A stretch of 5,575 nt of DNA. Source: JBFGRM01 sp041563675 (GTDB taxonomy: Bacteria; Nitrospirota; Nitrospiria; Nitrospirales; Nitrospiraceae). The stretch covers positions 1-5,575 of the forward strand of contig JBFGRM010000171.1 of NCBI GenBank assembly GCA_041563675.1, given 5' to 3'. The notes under the pieces are model-generated. The model was given only the letters and a program-made list of their open reading frames with translations, was not told the DNA's origin and searched no databases. Position 1 is the stretch's first letter, and every line of letters starts with the position of its first letter. Of the stretch, positions 1-5,575 are shown one piece after another. The translations under genes and the position numbers were made by a program.

Positions 1-912
1 GAGCAGGTGGACGTCGCCGTGCTCGAGGTCGGGATGGGCGGCCGGTTCGACGCGACCAATGTCGTCGTCCCGTCGGTCAGTGCCATCACCAATGTCGCCC
101 TCGACCACCAGCAGTACCTGGGTCATGACCTCGCGTCGATCGCCTTCGAGAAAGCCGGTATCATCAAACAGACCGTTCCCGTGGTGCTGGGGGACTTGGA
201 CGTGGAGGCCGCGCGGGTCATCGGGAGCATCGCAGGCGAACGGCAGGCCCCGCGCCACGCCCTGGGCGAGCATTTTCGGTATCGCCACGAGGGTCCCGGG
301 CGATTTGCCTTTCTGGGGGCACCACGCGGGATCGAGGGGCTGCGCTGTGGGCTTGAGGGCGAGCACCAGCTCGCCAATGCCGCCTGCGCGATCGAGATGG
401 TCACCCTGATGGCCCGGGCCGGGATTGACGTCCCGGAATCGGCCATTCGCCAGGGACTTTCAGAGGTGAGATGGGAAGGGCGGTTAGAGATTGCGGAAAC
501 GCGTCCGATTTTGCTATTGGATGGGGCCCACAACCCCGCCGCGGCCCGGGTTGTGGCGTCGTATGTGGGGCAGTTTCGCCGGGCACGCCCGGCCGCGCGC
601 GTGATTGCAATCATCGGCATGATGCGGGACAAGGATCAGACAGGATTTTTGCAGGAGCTGGTACCCGTCTGCGACGAATTCATGGTGACGGAGCCCAGCC
701 TGCCCCGGGCGGCGTCCGTCGACGAGCTGGCCTCGTCGCTGAAGCAAGCGGAGGCCGTTACGCACCGCGTGCCGCTTCCCGCCGATGCCTTGGCGCGTGC
801 CAGGCGGCTTGCTGCTCCGGAGGACCTGATCTGTGTGACCGGTTCGCTCATGCTGGTGGGTGAAGTGAAGGCCCTGCTGCGTGGATGCGGGCTTTCTCCC
901 ATCAGAGGGTGA
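1..912 (+). CDS. folC: Folylpolyglutamate synthase / dihydrofolate synthase, 5'-truncated by window edge
   Basis: FolC is a cytoplasmic Mur-ligase-superfamily enzyme that uses ATP to add L-glutamate to folates; many bacterial forms also make dihydrofolate from dihydropteroate. The reading frame is open from base 1 (303 residues visible). The family is usually about 420-450 residues, so roughly the first 130-150, including the ATP-binding P-loop, lie outside the window. Visible family motifs, numbered from the first in-window codon: LEVGMGGRFDATN (8-20), LDHQQYLG (34-41), EKAGIIK (50-56), LLDGAHNPAA (172-181) at the start of the C-terminal domain, GMMRDKD, and VTGSLMLVGE near the end. The spacing E9-H36-K51 equals the metal-binding Glu, His and carbamoylated Lys spacing I recall for E. 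coli FolC (146/173/188). No frameshift is seen. The TGA at 910-912 lies one base before the lptD ATG, which implies co-transcription. Whether it also has dihydrofolate synthase activity cannot be judged without the N-terminus. Confidence 0.95.
   Translation, partial: EQVDVAVLEVGMGGRFDATNVVVPSVSAITNVALDHQQYLGHDLASIAFEKAGIIKQTVPVVLGDLDVEAARVIGSIAGERQAPRHALGEHFRYRHEGPGRFAFLGAPRGIEGLRCGLEGEHQLANAACAIEMVTLMARAGIDVPESAIRQGLSEVRWEGRLEIAETRPILLLDGAHNPAAARVVASYVGQFRRARPAARVIAIIGMMRDKDQTGFLQELVPVCDEFMVTEPSLPRAASVDELASSLKQAEAVTHRVPLPADALARARRLAAPEDLICVTGSLMLVGEVKALLRGCGLSPIRG
904..910 (+). promoter_or_regulatory. Ribosome binding site for lptD, overlapping the folC stop
   Basis: The purine-rich run AGAGGGT ends just inside the folC TGA, with its GAGG core five bases before the ATG at 914. 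It supports 914 as the lptD start over an upstream in-frame GTG at 881. The GTG would overlap folC by 32 bases and put 11 extra residues in front of the signal peptide. The site lies inside the end of folC, so lptD translation may be coupled to folC. Confidence 0.6.
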
Positions 913-913
913 G

Positions 914-997
914 ATGAGCCGTGACAGTCGGATTTCCGGCGTTCTGATCCTCGCGCTTGCGCTCATGTCGGGTCCCGCCGCATTCTCCTCGGCGGCC
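914..997 (+). other. Sec signal peptide of LptD
   Basis: Residues 1-28 show a charged start (MSRDSR), a hydrophobic stretch (GVLILALALMSG) and a small-residue cleavage site (SSAA before EP). There is no lipobox cysteine, so signal peptidase I processing is expected. The exact cleavage position is inferred by eye. Confidence 0.8.
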
Positions 998-3175
998 GAA
1001 CCCACAGAGAGGCCCCCCGCCGACCCCGGTGCCCAAGCCAGTCCCCCTCCCTCCGGAGCCCTCGTCATCCACGCCGATCAGATCGACTATGAGAGCGAGA
1101 CGGAGCTGATGAAGGCTCGAGGCTCCGTCAAGATGGTCCAAGGCGCCACCACCCTGGTCGCGGATGAGGCCACGATTCGTCTGTTGACCGGCGATGTCTC
1201 CGCGGTGGGCCGGGTCCATCTCATGCAGGAGACGACCGATGTCTGGGCGGATCGGCTGGACGTGAATTTCAACACGGAGGCTGGCCTGATTACGAGCGGG
1301 CAGATTTTCGACAGGGATACCAATGCGCTGATCACGGCGGACAAGCTCCAGCGCTATTCTGAAGCCCGTTACAGGGCCCAGAATGGGTCCTTCACGAACT
1401 GTGACGCCATGGAGGGACAGACGCCGGCGTGGAGGTTCACATTCGAAGAAGTGGATGTCACATTTGGTGACAGCCTCGAGCTGCGAAACGCCTGGTTCTG
1501 CGTCAACGATGTGCCGCTCATTCCGATTCCGTACTTCAAATACCCCGTGGGCGTGAGCCGGAAGACGGGCTTCCTCTTCCCCTCGCCGGGCTACAACACG
1601 TCGTTCGGCTTCAACTACAGGCAGTCATTCTTCTGGGCGATCAATCCCAGTCAGGACCTGACCATCACGCCGAATATCCTGACCAAGCGAGGCTTCGGGG
1701 GAGATCTGGAATACCGATACATTTTCAGCCGAAAGAACCGAGGCGAATGGCTGCTCAATGCCCTGCAGGACACGGATCAAGACCGAGCCCGTGGCTTCGT
1801 CCGCGGGGCTCATACCATGCAGGTCACGCCGGATCTCTCGCTTCGGACGAAGGCCAACTTGGTCAGCGACCGGACTTACTTGCAGGACTTCTCGAACCTC
1901 GGGGCGCTGCGAGCCCTCCCCAGCGCCGACTCCACGCTGGATATCAACCAGCGTTTGCCCTACGGACGCGCATTCTTCCTCGCGCAGTATCTGCAGCCGC
2001 TCCAGGCGGGCGGAGATGAAACCTTCCAACGGCTACCCGAAGTCGGCTACCGGTTGTCCGGGTTGCCGGTGCTCGACAGCCCCGCCCTCATGGGATTCGA
2101 TGCGACCTACGACTTTTTCTGGCGCGAGCAGGGCTTTGATCTGAACCGAGTGGACGTCGTACCGGCCCTCACCACCCAGCCGTTTTTCCCGGGTCACGCC
2201 GTCAGCCTGACCCCGAGCGTGAAGCCGCGCGTCATCTACTATTCCAGAGGCGTCAACACCACGGAAGTGGTGCACCGCGAAACCATCTGGAGCAGCCTCC
2301 GGGCCAGCTCACGACTGCGGCGGCGGTTCCGCCCGTCGAAGGAGCAGACGCTCATCCATACGATCGAGCCGGACGTGACCTTTGAGTACGTGCCGCCGTC
2401 CGATCAGTCAGATATCGTCCAAATCGACAACGTAGACAATCTACCGAAAAAAAATCTCCTGACCTACCTGCTTCGCAATCGGCTGGTCAATGTGCCGCGC
2501 GGAGGCGCGTCCAACACCTGGATCGACCTCACCCTAGGGCAAAGCTATCACGTCGGTACGCCCCCTCCGCCGAGTCCGGGGACCGCCGCGTTCGGTGTGC
2601 CCAGCCAAAGGTTTTCGAACGTATGGGGCCGGGGTCAGTTCAACGGAACGGGCCTGCTGGGCTTACCCTCTCAAACCAGCCAGATGCTGTCGGTCGATAC
2701 GTTCTTTGACCCCTACAATACGGAATTCAGCCAGATCAACACGGACTTTCGTTTGCAATACGCACGCCGGTGGTACGTGGAGATCGGACAACGATTCGCG
2801 AGGTCAGGGCCGCAGGTCGAGCGGGGCGATATCTGGAATCCTCTGTCTTTCGGCCAGACCTTTGATCCCACGCCTGAGATTCAGTTCGTGACAGCGAGCG
2901 CGGCGGTGCGCCTTCCCTTCGATATTACGGTCGGCAGTCGGATCTACCGGGATTTCGAAGCGAAGACGACGCCCGAGCTCGACTTCGTCGGACTGTATCA
3001 GAATCCCTGCCGATGCTGGTCGTTCGGTTTATATTTTCAGAAGGTTCCGGGTCGCACACAGGTCAATTTCCTCGTCAGCTTGCGCGACATCGGCAGCACC
3101 GACAGCTTCGGGACCGCACTCCTGAAAAGCTTGCTCGGACCTCTGCTCGAGGGCGAAAAGGGTCTGCCGTGGTAA
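914..3175 (+). CDS. lptD: LPS-assembly outer-membrane protein LptD (Imp/OstA)
   Basis: LptD is the outer-membrane barrel that, with the lipoprotein LptE, inserts lipopolysaccharide into the outer leaflet. This copy has 753 residues, close to the usual 750-800. A signal peptide covers residues 1-28 (hydrophobic core about 9-22, likely cleavage after SSAA). A proline-rich linker (about 30-48) precedes an OstA/LptA-like periplasmic domain (about 50-160), and the rest is the beta-barrel. Segments recalled from E. coli LptD align well: NGSFTNC (157-163; E. coli NGSFTSC, Cys173), PYFKYPVGVSRKTGFL (206-221), ITPNILTKRG, EPDVTFEYVPPSDQSDI (485-501), and NPCRCWSFG (697-705; E. coli SSCCYAIRVG, Cys724/725). 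The only cysteines are C163, C196, C699 and C701. The N-terminal cysteine (E. coli C31) is absent and the C-terminal pair is C-x-C. The start is chosen from the ribosome binding site and signal peptide. The gene sits one base after folC; no lptE, surA or other lpt gene is in the window. Function is inferred from homology. Confidence 0.95.
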   Translation: MSRDSRISGVLILALALMSGPAAFSSAAEPTERPPADPGAQASPPPSGALVIHADQIDYESETELMKARGSVKMVQGATTLVADEATIRLLTGDVSAVGRVHLMQETTDVWADRLDVNFNTEAGLITSGQIFDRDTNALITADKLQRYSEARYRAQNGSFTNCDAMEGQTPAWRFTFEEVDVTFGDSLELRNAWFCVNDVPLIPIPYFKYPVGVSRKTGFLFPSPGYNTSFGFNYRQSFFWAINPSQDLTITPNILTKRGFGGDLEYRYIFSRKNRGEWLLNALQDTDQDRARGFVRGAHTMQVTPDLSLRTKANLVSDRTYLQDFSNLGALRALPSADSTLDINQRLPYGRAFFLAQYLQPLQAGGDETFQRLPEVGYRLSGLPVLDSPALMGFDATYDFFWREQGFDLNRVDVVPALTTQPFFPGHAVSLTPSVKPRVIYYSRGVNTTEVVHRETIWSSLRASSRLRRRFRPSKEQTLIHTIEPDVTFEYVPPSDQSDIVQIDNVDNLPKKNLLTYLLRNRLVNVPRGGASNTWIDLTLGQSYHVGTPPPPSPGTAAFGVPSQRFSNVWGRGQFNGTGLLGLPSQTSQMLSVDTFFDPYNTEFSQINTDFRLQYARRWYVEIGQRFARSGPQVERGDIWNPLSFGQTFDPTPEIQFVTASAAVRLPFDITVGSRIYRDFEAKTTPELDFVGLYQNPCRCWSFGLYFQKVPGRTQVNFLVSLRDIGSTDSFGTALLKSLLGPLLEGEKGLPW

Positions 3176-3248
3176 CGGACACCCCCGTGACGTGCCTATC
3201 CTGGTCATGGATACGTTCGTCGAGTGGGGAACATTGGGAGGTGCAATC
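3176..3248 (+). other. Intergenic gap between lptD and the exported protein gene
   Basis: These 73 bases hold the ribosome binding site of the next gene. Only a weak stem (CCGT, loop GGTA, ACGG at 3167-3178) overlaps the lptD stop. It has no T-run and is not a convincing terminator. No -35/-10 pair stands out, so read-through from lptD is likely. Confidence 0.5.
3236..3241 (+). promoter_or_regulatory. Ribosome binding site deciding the start of the exported protein gene
   Basis: GGGAGG lies seven bases before the ATG at 3249. This favours that start over an in-frame GTG at 3192, which would put 19 residues ahead of the signal sequence and has no comparable site. Confidence 0.75.
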
Positions 3249-3938
3249 ATGACCTGGCGAGTGTGCCGCACAACGGCCGACATTCAGTTCGCCTTTCTTG
3301 TGTTGAGTATCTGCATGTTGACAGGGCTGATCTGCCTGCATGAGCCGGGATTTGCAGCAACCCCGGTCGAGCAGCGGCACGCCGCCTCTGGCGCGGGTAT
3401 CGATGGCGAAACGAAGACGGCGTGGCAGGGCAGGGATCACGATGCTCGCCTGGTCGCACGATTGCGCGCGCCCGTCATGGCAAACGACGAGAATCGAAGG
3501 GGGGAGCCCAGTTACCTCCGCCGCGCCCAAGTCTTTTTGGCGGCGGGGGACTTTCGCCGGGCCCTCGACGCCTGCCTGTTCCATCTCTGGGAGCAGCCGT
3601 CGGTGGAGAGTTATGTGTATCTGACGTACGTCTACCATGCGATCGATGGGTACATGGAGCATCTTGCCGCGCAGGATCGGTGGGTGGGTGTCGAGCACTT
3701 GTTCCTCAATCTCGCCGCGCGAGGGGCCAATGACCTCATCGACCCGCCCGACGTATTGGCCAGGATGGCGAAGGAGATCATGCACAACGCGCTGCAAAAG
3801 CAAGCCGATGTGACGTCGGCGATGGCCGCAAGGCTTGACCGTGAAACCGTGAATCATCTGTGGAAACAGCAGTCGGCCTGGCGTGCGGCGCACCCCGATG
3901 ACTGGTGGGCGAGCGCGCCGGATGCGTGGGGGTGGTAG
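3249..3938 (+). CDS. Uncharacterised exported protein with a TPR-like segment
   Basis: I do not recognise this 229-residue protein as a named family. A hydrophobic segment (about 13-30) followed by GFAA (34-37) looks like a Sec signal peptide cut near residue 36, giving a periplasmic or surface protein of about 190 residues. An uncleaved N-terminal anchor is also possible. The cysteines at 22 and 29 are not in a proper lipobox, so a lipoprotein is unlikely. Residues 88-121 (PSYLRRAQVFLAAGDFRRAL and onward to the P at 117) match the length and small/aromatic pattern of one tetratricopeptide repeat; the following stretch to about 195 looks helical. The tail is tryptophan-rich, with six Trp in the last 25 residues (W205, W211, W219, W220, W227, W229). 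After cleavage only C109 remains. It lies 73 bases after lptD on the same strand, so a cell-envelope role is plausible but unproven. The coding call rests on an uninterrupted frame, a strong ribosome binding site and a good signal sequence. Confidence 0.75.
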   Translation: MTWRVCRTTADIQFAFLVLSICMLTGLICLHEPGFAATPVEQRHAASGAGIDGETKTAWQGRDHDARLVARLRAPVMANDENRRGEPSYLRRAQVFLAAGDFRRALDACLFHLWEQPSVESYVYLTYVYHAIDGYMEHLAAQDRWVGVEHLFLNLAARGANDLIDPPDVLARMAKEIMHNALQKQADVTSAMAARLDRETVNHLWKQQSAWRAAHPDDWWASAPDAWGW

Positions 3939-3945
3939 GGGGAGA

Positions 3946-3959
3946 GATGCGCTCGCATC
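3946..3959 (+). repeat. Short perfect dyad (GATGCG-CT-CGCATC) in front of the trxA promoter
   Basis: Six-base arms surround a two-base centre, starting eight bases after the stop of the exported protein gene and ending four bases before the -35 element. As RNA it would give a five-base-pair stem with a GCTC loop and no following T-run, so it is a poor terminator. As DNA its size and position fit a small operator. Both readings are inference. Confidence 0.45.
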
Positions 3960-3962
3960 CGG

Positions 3963-3990
3963 TTGACAGCGAAAACGGGGCTAGTATACG
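3963..3990 (+). promoter_or_regulatory. Sigma70-type promoter for trxA(-recN)
   Basis: A perfect -35 hexamer TTGACA (3963-3968) is followed, after a 16-base spacer, by TATACG (3985-3990), which matches the TATAAT consensus at its first four bases. Transcription would begin near 3997, leaving a leader of about 54 bases before the trxA GTG. This is the clearest promoter in the window and lies in its largest gap, separating trxA–recN from the upstream genes. Confidence 0.65.
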
Positions 3991-4036
3991 ATGCGTGCGT
4001 TTCGCGTCCAGTCAGTTTGAGAAGGTCCTGATTTGC

Positions 4037-4046
4037 GAGGAGGAGG
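4037..4046 (+). promoter_or_regulatory. Strong ribosome binding site for trxA
   Basis: GAGGAGGAGG provides overlapping AGGAGG cores ending four and seven bases before the GTG at 4051. It fixes the start at this GTG. An in-frame TTG at 4033 would place the ribosome binding site inside the coding region. Confidence 0.85.
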
Positions 4047-4050
4047 CTCA

Positions 4051-4398
4051 GTGGCAAGTAACGCGTCGAAAGTGGATGAAAAGTCTTGGGAAACCGAGGT
4101 CGTTCAGGCTCCGGAGCTCGTCATGGTCGACTTTTGGGCGGTCTGGTGCGGGCCATGCCAGATGGTCGCCCCCATTGTCGAGGAGCTGGCGACCGAGTAC
4201 GAGGGCAAGGTTCGTGTCCGAAAGCTGAATACGGACGAAAATCCGGAAATCGCGGGCCGGTACCAGATCATGAGCATTCCTACCATCCTGTTCTTCAAGA
4301 ACGGGCAACCGGTCGAAAAGTTGGTCGGAGCGAGACCCAAGCGACAGTTCAAGGAGGTCATCGACTCCCTGCTGGCCCAGTCTTCCCCCACGGCGTGA
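4051..4398 (+). CDS. trxA: Thioredoxin
   Basis: This is a cytoplasmic protein-disulfide reductase, normally recharged by thioredoxin reductase with NADPH, that supplies electrons to ribonucleotide reductase, peroxiredoxins and methionine sulfoxide reductase. It has 115 residues, slightly longer than E. coli TrxA (about 108) because of a short N-terminal lead. The active site is W32-C33-G34-P35-C36 in the context VDFWAVWCGPCQMVAP. The buried Asp (D27), the lysine in RKLN (K58), the cis-proline in SIPT (P77) and the VGA segment (92-94) are all in family positions. There is no signal peptide or membrane segment, so it is not a TlpA/ResA-type exported form. E. coli has Glu just before the active-site Trp; here it is Val (V31). 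GTG is chosen as start from the strong ribosome binding site. It has its own promoter upstream, and recN follows after 27 bases with no terminator between, so the two are probably co-transcribed. Confidence 0.97.
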   Translation: MASNASKVDEKSWETEVVQAPELVMVDFWAVWCGPCQMVAPIVEELATEYEGKVRVRKLNTDENPEIAGRYQIMSIPTILFFKNGQPVEKLVGARPKRQFKEVIDSLLAQSSPTA

Positions 4399-4406
4399 GG
4401 CTGTGT

Positions 4407-4440
4407 CAGCTCGGGCCCGGCGCCCATGCTCACCGAGCTG
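4407..4440 (+). promoter_or_regulatory. Inverted repeat enclosing the recN start codon
   Basis: CAGCTCGG (4407-4414) and CCGAGCTG (4433-4440) are perfect eight-base inverted arms separated by 18 bases that contain the recN ATG (4426-4428). A competing small hairpin, GGGC (4413-4416) with GCCC (4422-4425), ends right at the ATG. No Shine-Dalgarno sequence is present in the gap. In mRNA either structure could hinder independent initiation, making recN translation depend on ribosomes coming from trxA. This is a structural reading by eye; no T-run follows, so it is not a terminator. Confidence 0.45.
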
Positions 4441-5575
4441 CGCATCGCGAATTTCGCCGTCATTGACCGACTCACCCTCCAGTTCTCCACCGGGTTCCAC
4501 GTGTTCACCGGAGAAACGGGTGCGGGCAAGTCCATCCTGGTGGATGCCATCGCGCTCCTGGTCGGAGGGCGGGCCACGACGGACGTGATCCGGGCCGAGG
4601 CCGAGGAGGCCGAGGTGGAAGCCGCCTTCACGCTTCCGGAGCACCAGGCCCTGCTCGCGCGCTTCCGGGACTCCGGTGTCCTGGAGCCGCAGGACACCGA
4701 CCTCATCATCCGCCGAGTCATCGCCAGAACGGGCAGAAATCGGGTCTACCTGAACGGGCGCTTGACCCCCCTGCACGTGCTCGAAGCGCTCGCCGGGACC
4801 CTCCTCGACCTCCATGGGCAGCACGATCAGCAATCCCTGCTTGCAGCGGGCGCGCAGCTGAACGCCGTCGATGAGTTTGGCGGCCTCGCGGCGACGCGCG
4901 CAGCGTACACCCATCGCTATGAGGATTTGAAGGCCGGACAGCGTACACTCGAGGAGGTGAAGCGGCAACAGCACGAGCGTACGCAGCGTGAGGACTACCT
5001 CCGCTATCAGTTTCGAGAGCTCGAGGCCGCAGCCCTGGCGCCGGGCGAGGAGGAGAGCTTGCTGGTGGAGCGCAAGCGACTGGCCCATGTCAAGCGCCTC
5101 CGAGACCTCGGCGAGGAAGTCTACGATCGCCTTTACGGCTCGGATGCGTCCGTGCTCAAGGAATTGAGCGTGGCGGAGAATCGTCTCGCCGAAGTCACGT
5201 CGGTCGACGAGACCGCTTCCGAATGGAACACGCTGTGCCGTGATGCCACGGTGAATCTGCAGGAAGTGACCCGGCAGCTCCGTGCGTATCTCCAAGGGCT
5301 TGAGCAAGATCCGGAGCGTCTCTCAGCCGTGGAGGACCGCTTGCATGCCATACAGCAGTTGAAGCGCAAGCACGGAGGCAGCTTCGAATCCGTGCTGGCG
5401 AAAGCCGCTGAATTGCGCGAGGAGCTGACCCAGTTTGAGGGCTCCGAGGCTCGGATCGAGGAATTACAGGGGCAGGTCGACCGGAATGCCGAGGAGGTTC
5501 GAGCCCTGGCGCGCTCACTCTCCGAGGCGCGTGTCCGCGCGGCTGGACGTCTCGAGGCACGCGTAAAGAAGGAGC
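4426..5575 (+). CDS. recN: DNA repair protein RecN, 3'-truncated by window edge
   Basis: RecN is an SMC-like ATPase that acts early in double-strand-break repair with RecA. I translated this frame from the ATG at 4426; it is open to the window end, giving 383 residues of a usual 550-560. The missing part should carry the ABC signature, Walker B and the C-terminal head. Visible features: N-terminal MLTELRIANFAVID (typical RecN/SMC start), Walker A GETGAGKS at 29-36, LNGR followed by a RecN-characteristic DLHGQHDQQSL at 128-138, then the first coiled-coil arm (from about 155) with YLRYQFRELEAAALAPGEEE, and LHAIQQLKRKHGGSFESVLA (about 306-325), which matches the RecN ‘LKRKYG’ segment. The last visible stretch is again charged and coiled-coil-like. 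It lies 27 bases after trxA, in the same frame, with no obvious Shine-Dalgarno sequence. No LexA-type operator of the E. coli kind is visible upstream. No alternative in-frame start exists between the trxA stop and this ATG. Confidence 0.95.
   Translation, partial: MLTELRIANFAVIDRLTLQFSTGFHVFTGETGAGKSILVDAIALLVGGRATTDVIRAEAEEAEVEAAFTLPEHQALLARFRDSGVLEPQDTDLIIRRVIARTGRNRVYLNGRLTPLHVLEALAGTLLDLHGQHDQQSLLAAGAQLNAVDEFGGLAATRAAYTHRYEDLKAGQRTLEEVKRQQHERTQREDYLRYQFRELEAAALAPGEEESLLVERKRLAHVKRLRDLGEEVYDRLYGSDASVLKELSVAENRLAEVTSVDETASEWNTLCRDATVNLQEVTRQLRAYLQGLEQDPERLSAVEDRLHAIQQLKRKHGGSFESVLAKAAELREELTQFEGSEARIEELQGQVDRNAEEVRALARSLSEARVRAAGRLEARVKKE

Noticed and set aside
881..913. GTG at 881 as the lptD start
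   Set aside because: It would overlap folC by 32 bases and add 11 residues before a normal signal peptide. The ATG at 914 has a fitting ribosome binding site.
3167..3178. Terminator after lptD
   Set aside because: The stem is only four base pairs and no T-run follows.
3075..3893. Minus-strand open frame (272 codons) opposite the end of lptD and the exported protein gene
   Set aside because: The plus-strand frame has a ribosome binding site and signal peptide; the reverse frame has neither a recognisable domain nor a good start. It does leave some residual doubt about the uncharacterised gene, reflected in its confidence.
4401..4420. LexA/SOS operator upstream of recN
   Set aside because: A CTGT occurs at 4401-4404, but the matching ACAG half-site eight bases later is absent (GGGC instead). 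Other phyla use different LexA motifs, so SOS control is not excluded, only unsupported.
4593..4614. Three copies of GGCCGAG in recN
   Set aside because: They encode an Ala/Glu-rich stretch in frame. This is ordinary low complexity in GC-rich coding sequence, not a functional repeat.
4048..5307. Long minus-strand open frame (419 codons) opposite trxA and recN
   Set aside because: It runs antisense to two clearly recognised genes, and its translation shows no domain I recognise. Such open frames are common opposite GC-rich coding sequence.

Overview
This is a gene-dense, GC-rich stretch (about 60% GC by eye) of bacterial chromosome with five protein genes, all on the + strand. The outer-membrane LPS translocon gene lptD shows that the organism is a diderm that makes lipopolysaccharide. 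The order folC–lptD–small exported protein–trxA–recN is not the lptD–surA–pdxA order of enterobacteria. A Nitrospirota-like or other non-enterobacterial diderm is my best guess, but that is inference from gene order and style, not something the sequence proves.

Layout: 1-912 is the 3' part of folC (folate polyglutamylation), cut by the left edge. After a single spacer base, lptD (914-3175) follows, so the two genes are almost certainly co-transcribed. A 73-base gap with no clear terminator leads to an unrecognised 229-residue exported protein with one TPR-like helical pair (3249-3938). A 112-base gap then holds a short dyad, a good sigma70-type promoter (TTGACA, 16 bases, TATACG) and a strong GA-rich ribosome binding site in front of trxA (4051-4398). 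The 5' two thirds of recN (4426 to the right edge) starts 27 bases after the trxA stop, with no Shine-Dalgarno sequence and with its start codon inside a predicted hairpin.

Functionally this is mostly housekeeping: cofactor metabolism (FolC), outer-membrane biogenesis (LptD, perhaps with the exported TPR-like protein), cytoplasmic disulfide reduction (TrxA) and double-strand-break repair (RecN). There are two likely transcription units, folC–lptD(–exported protein) and trxA–recN. I see no mobile element, CRISPR array, tRNA, rRNA or defence or toxin cassette. The points most worth checking are the non-standard cysteine layout of LptD, the uncharacterised exported protein, and the structured, SD-less start of recN. 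I do not see a new multi-gene system here.
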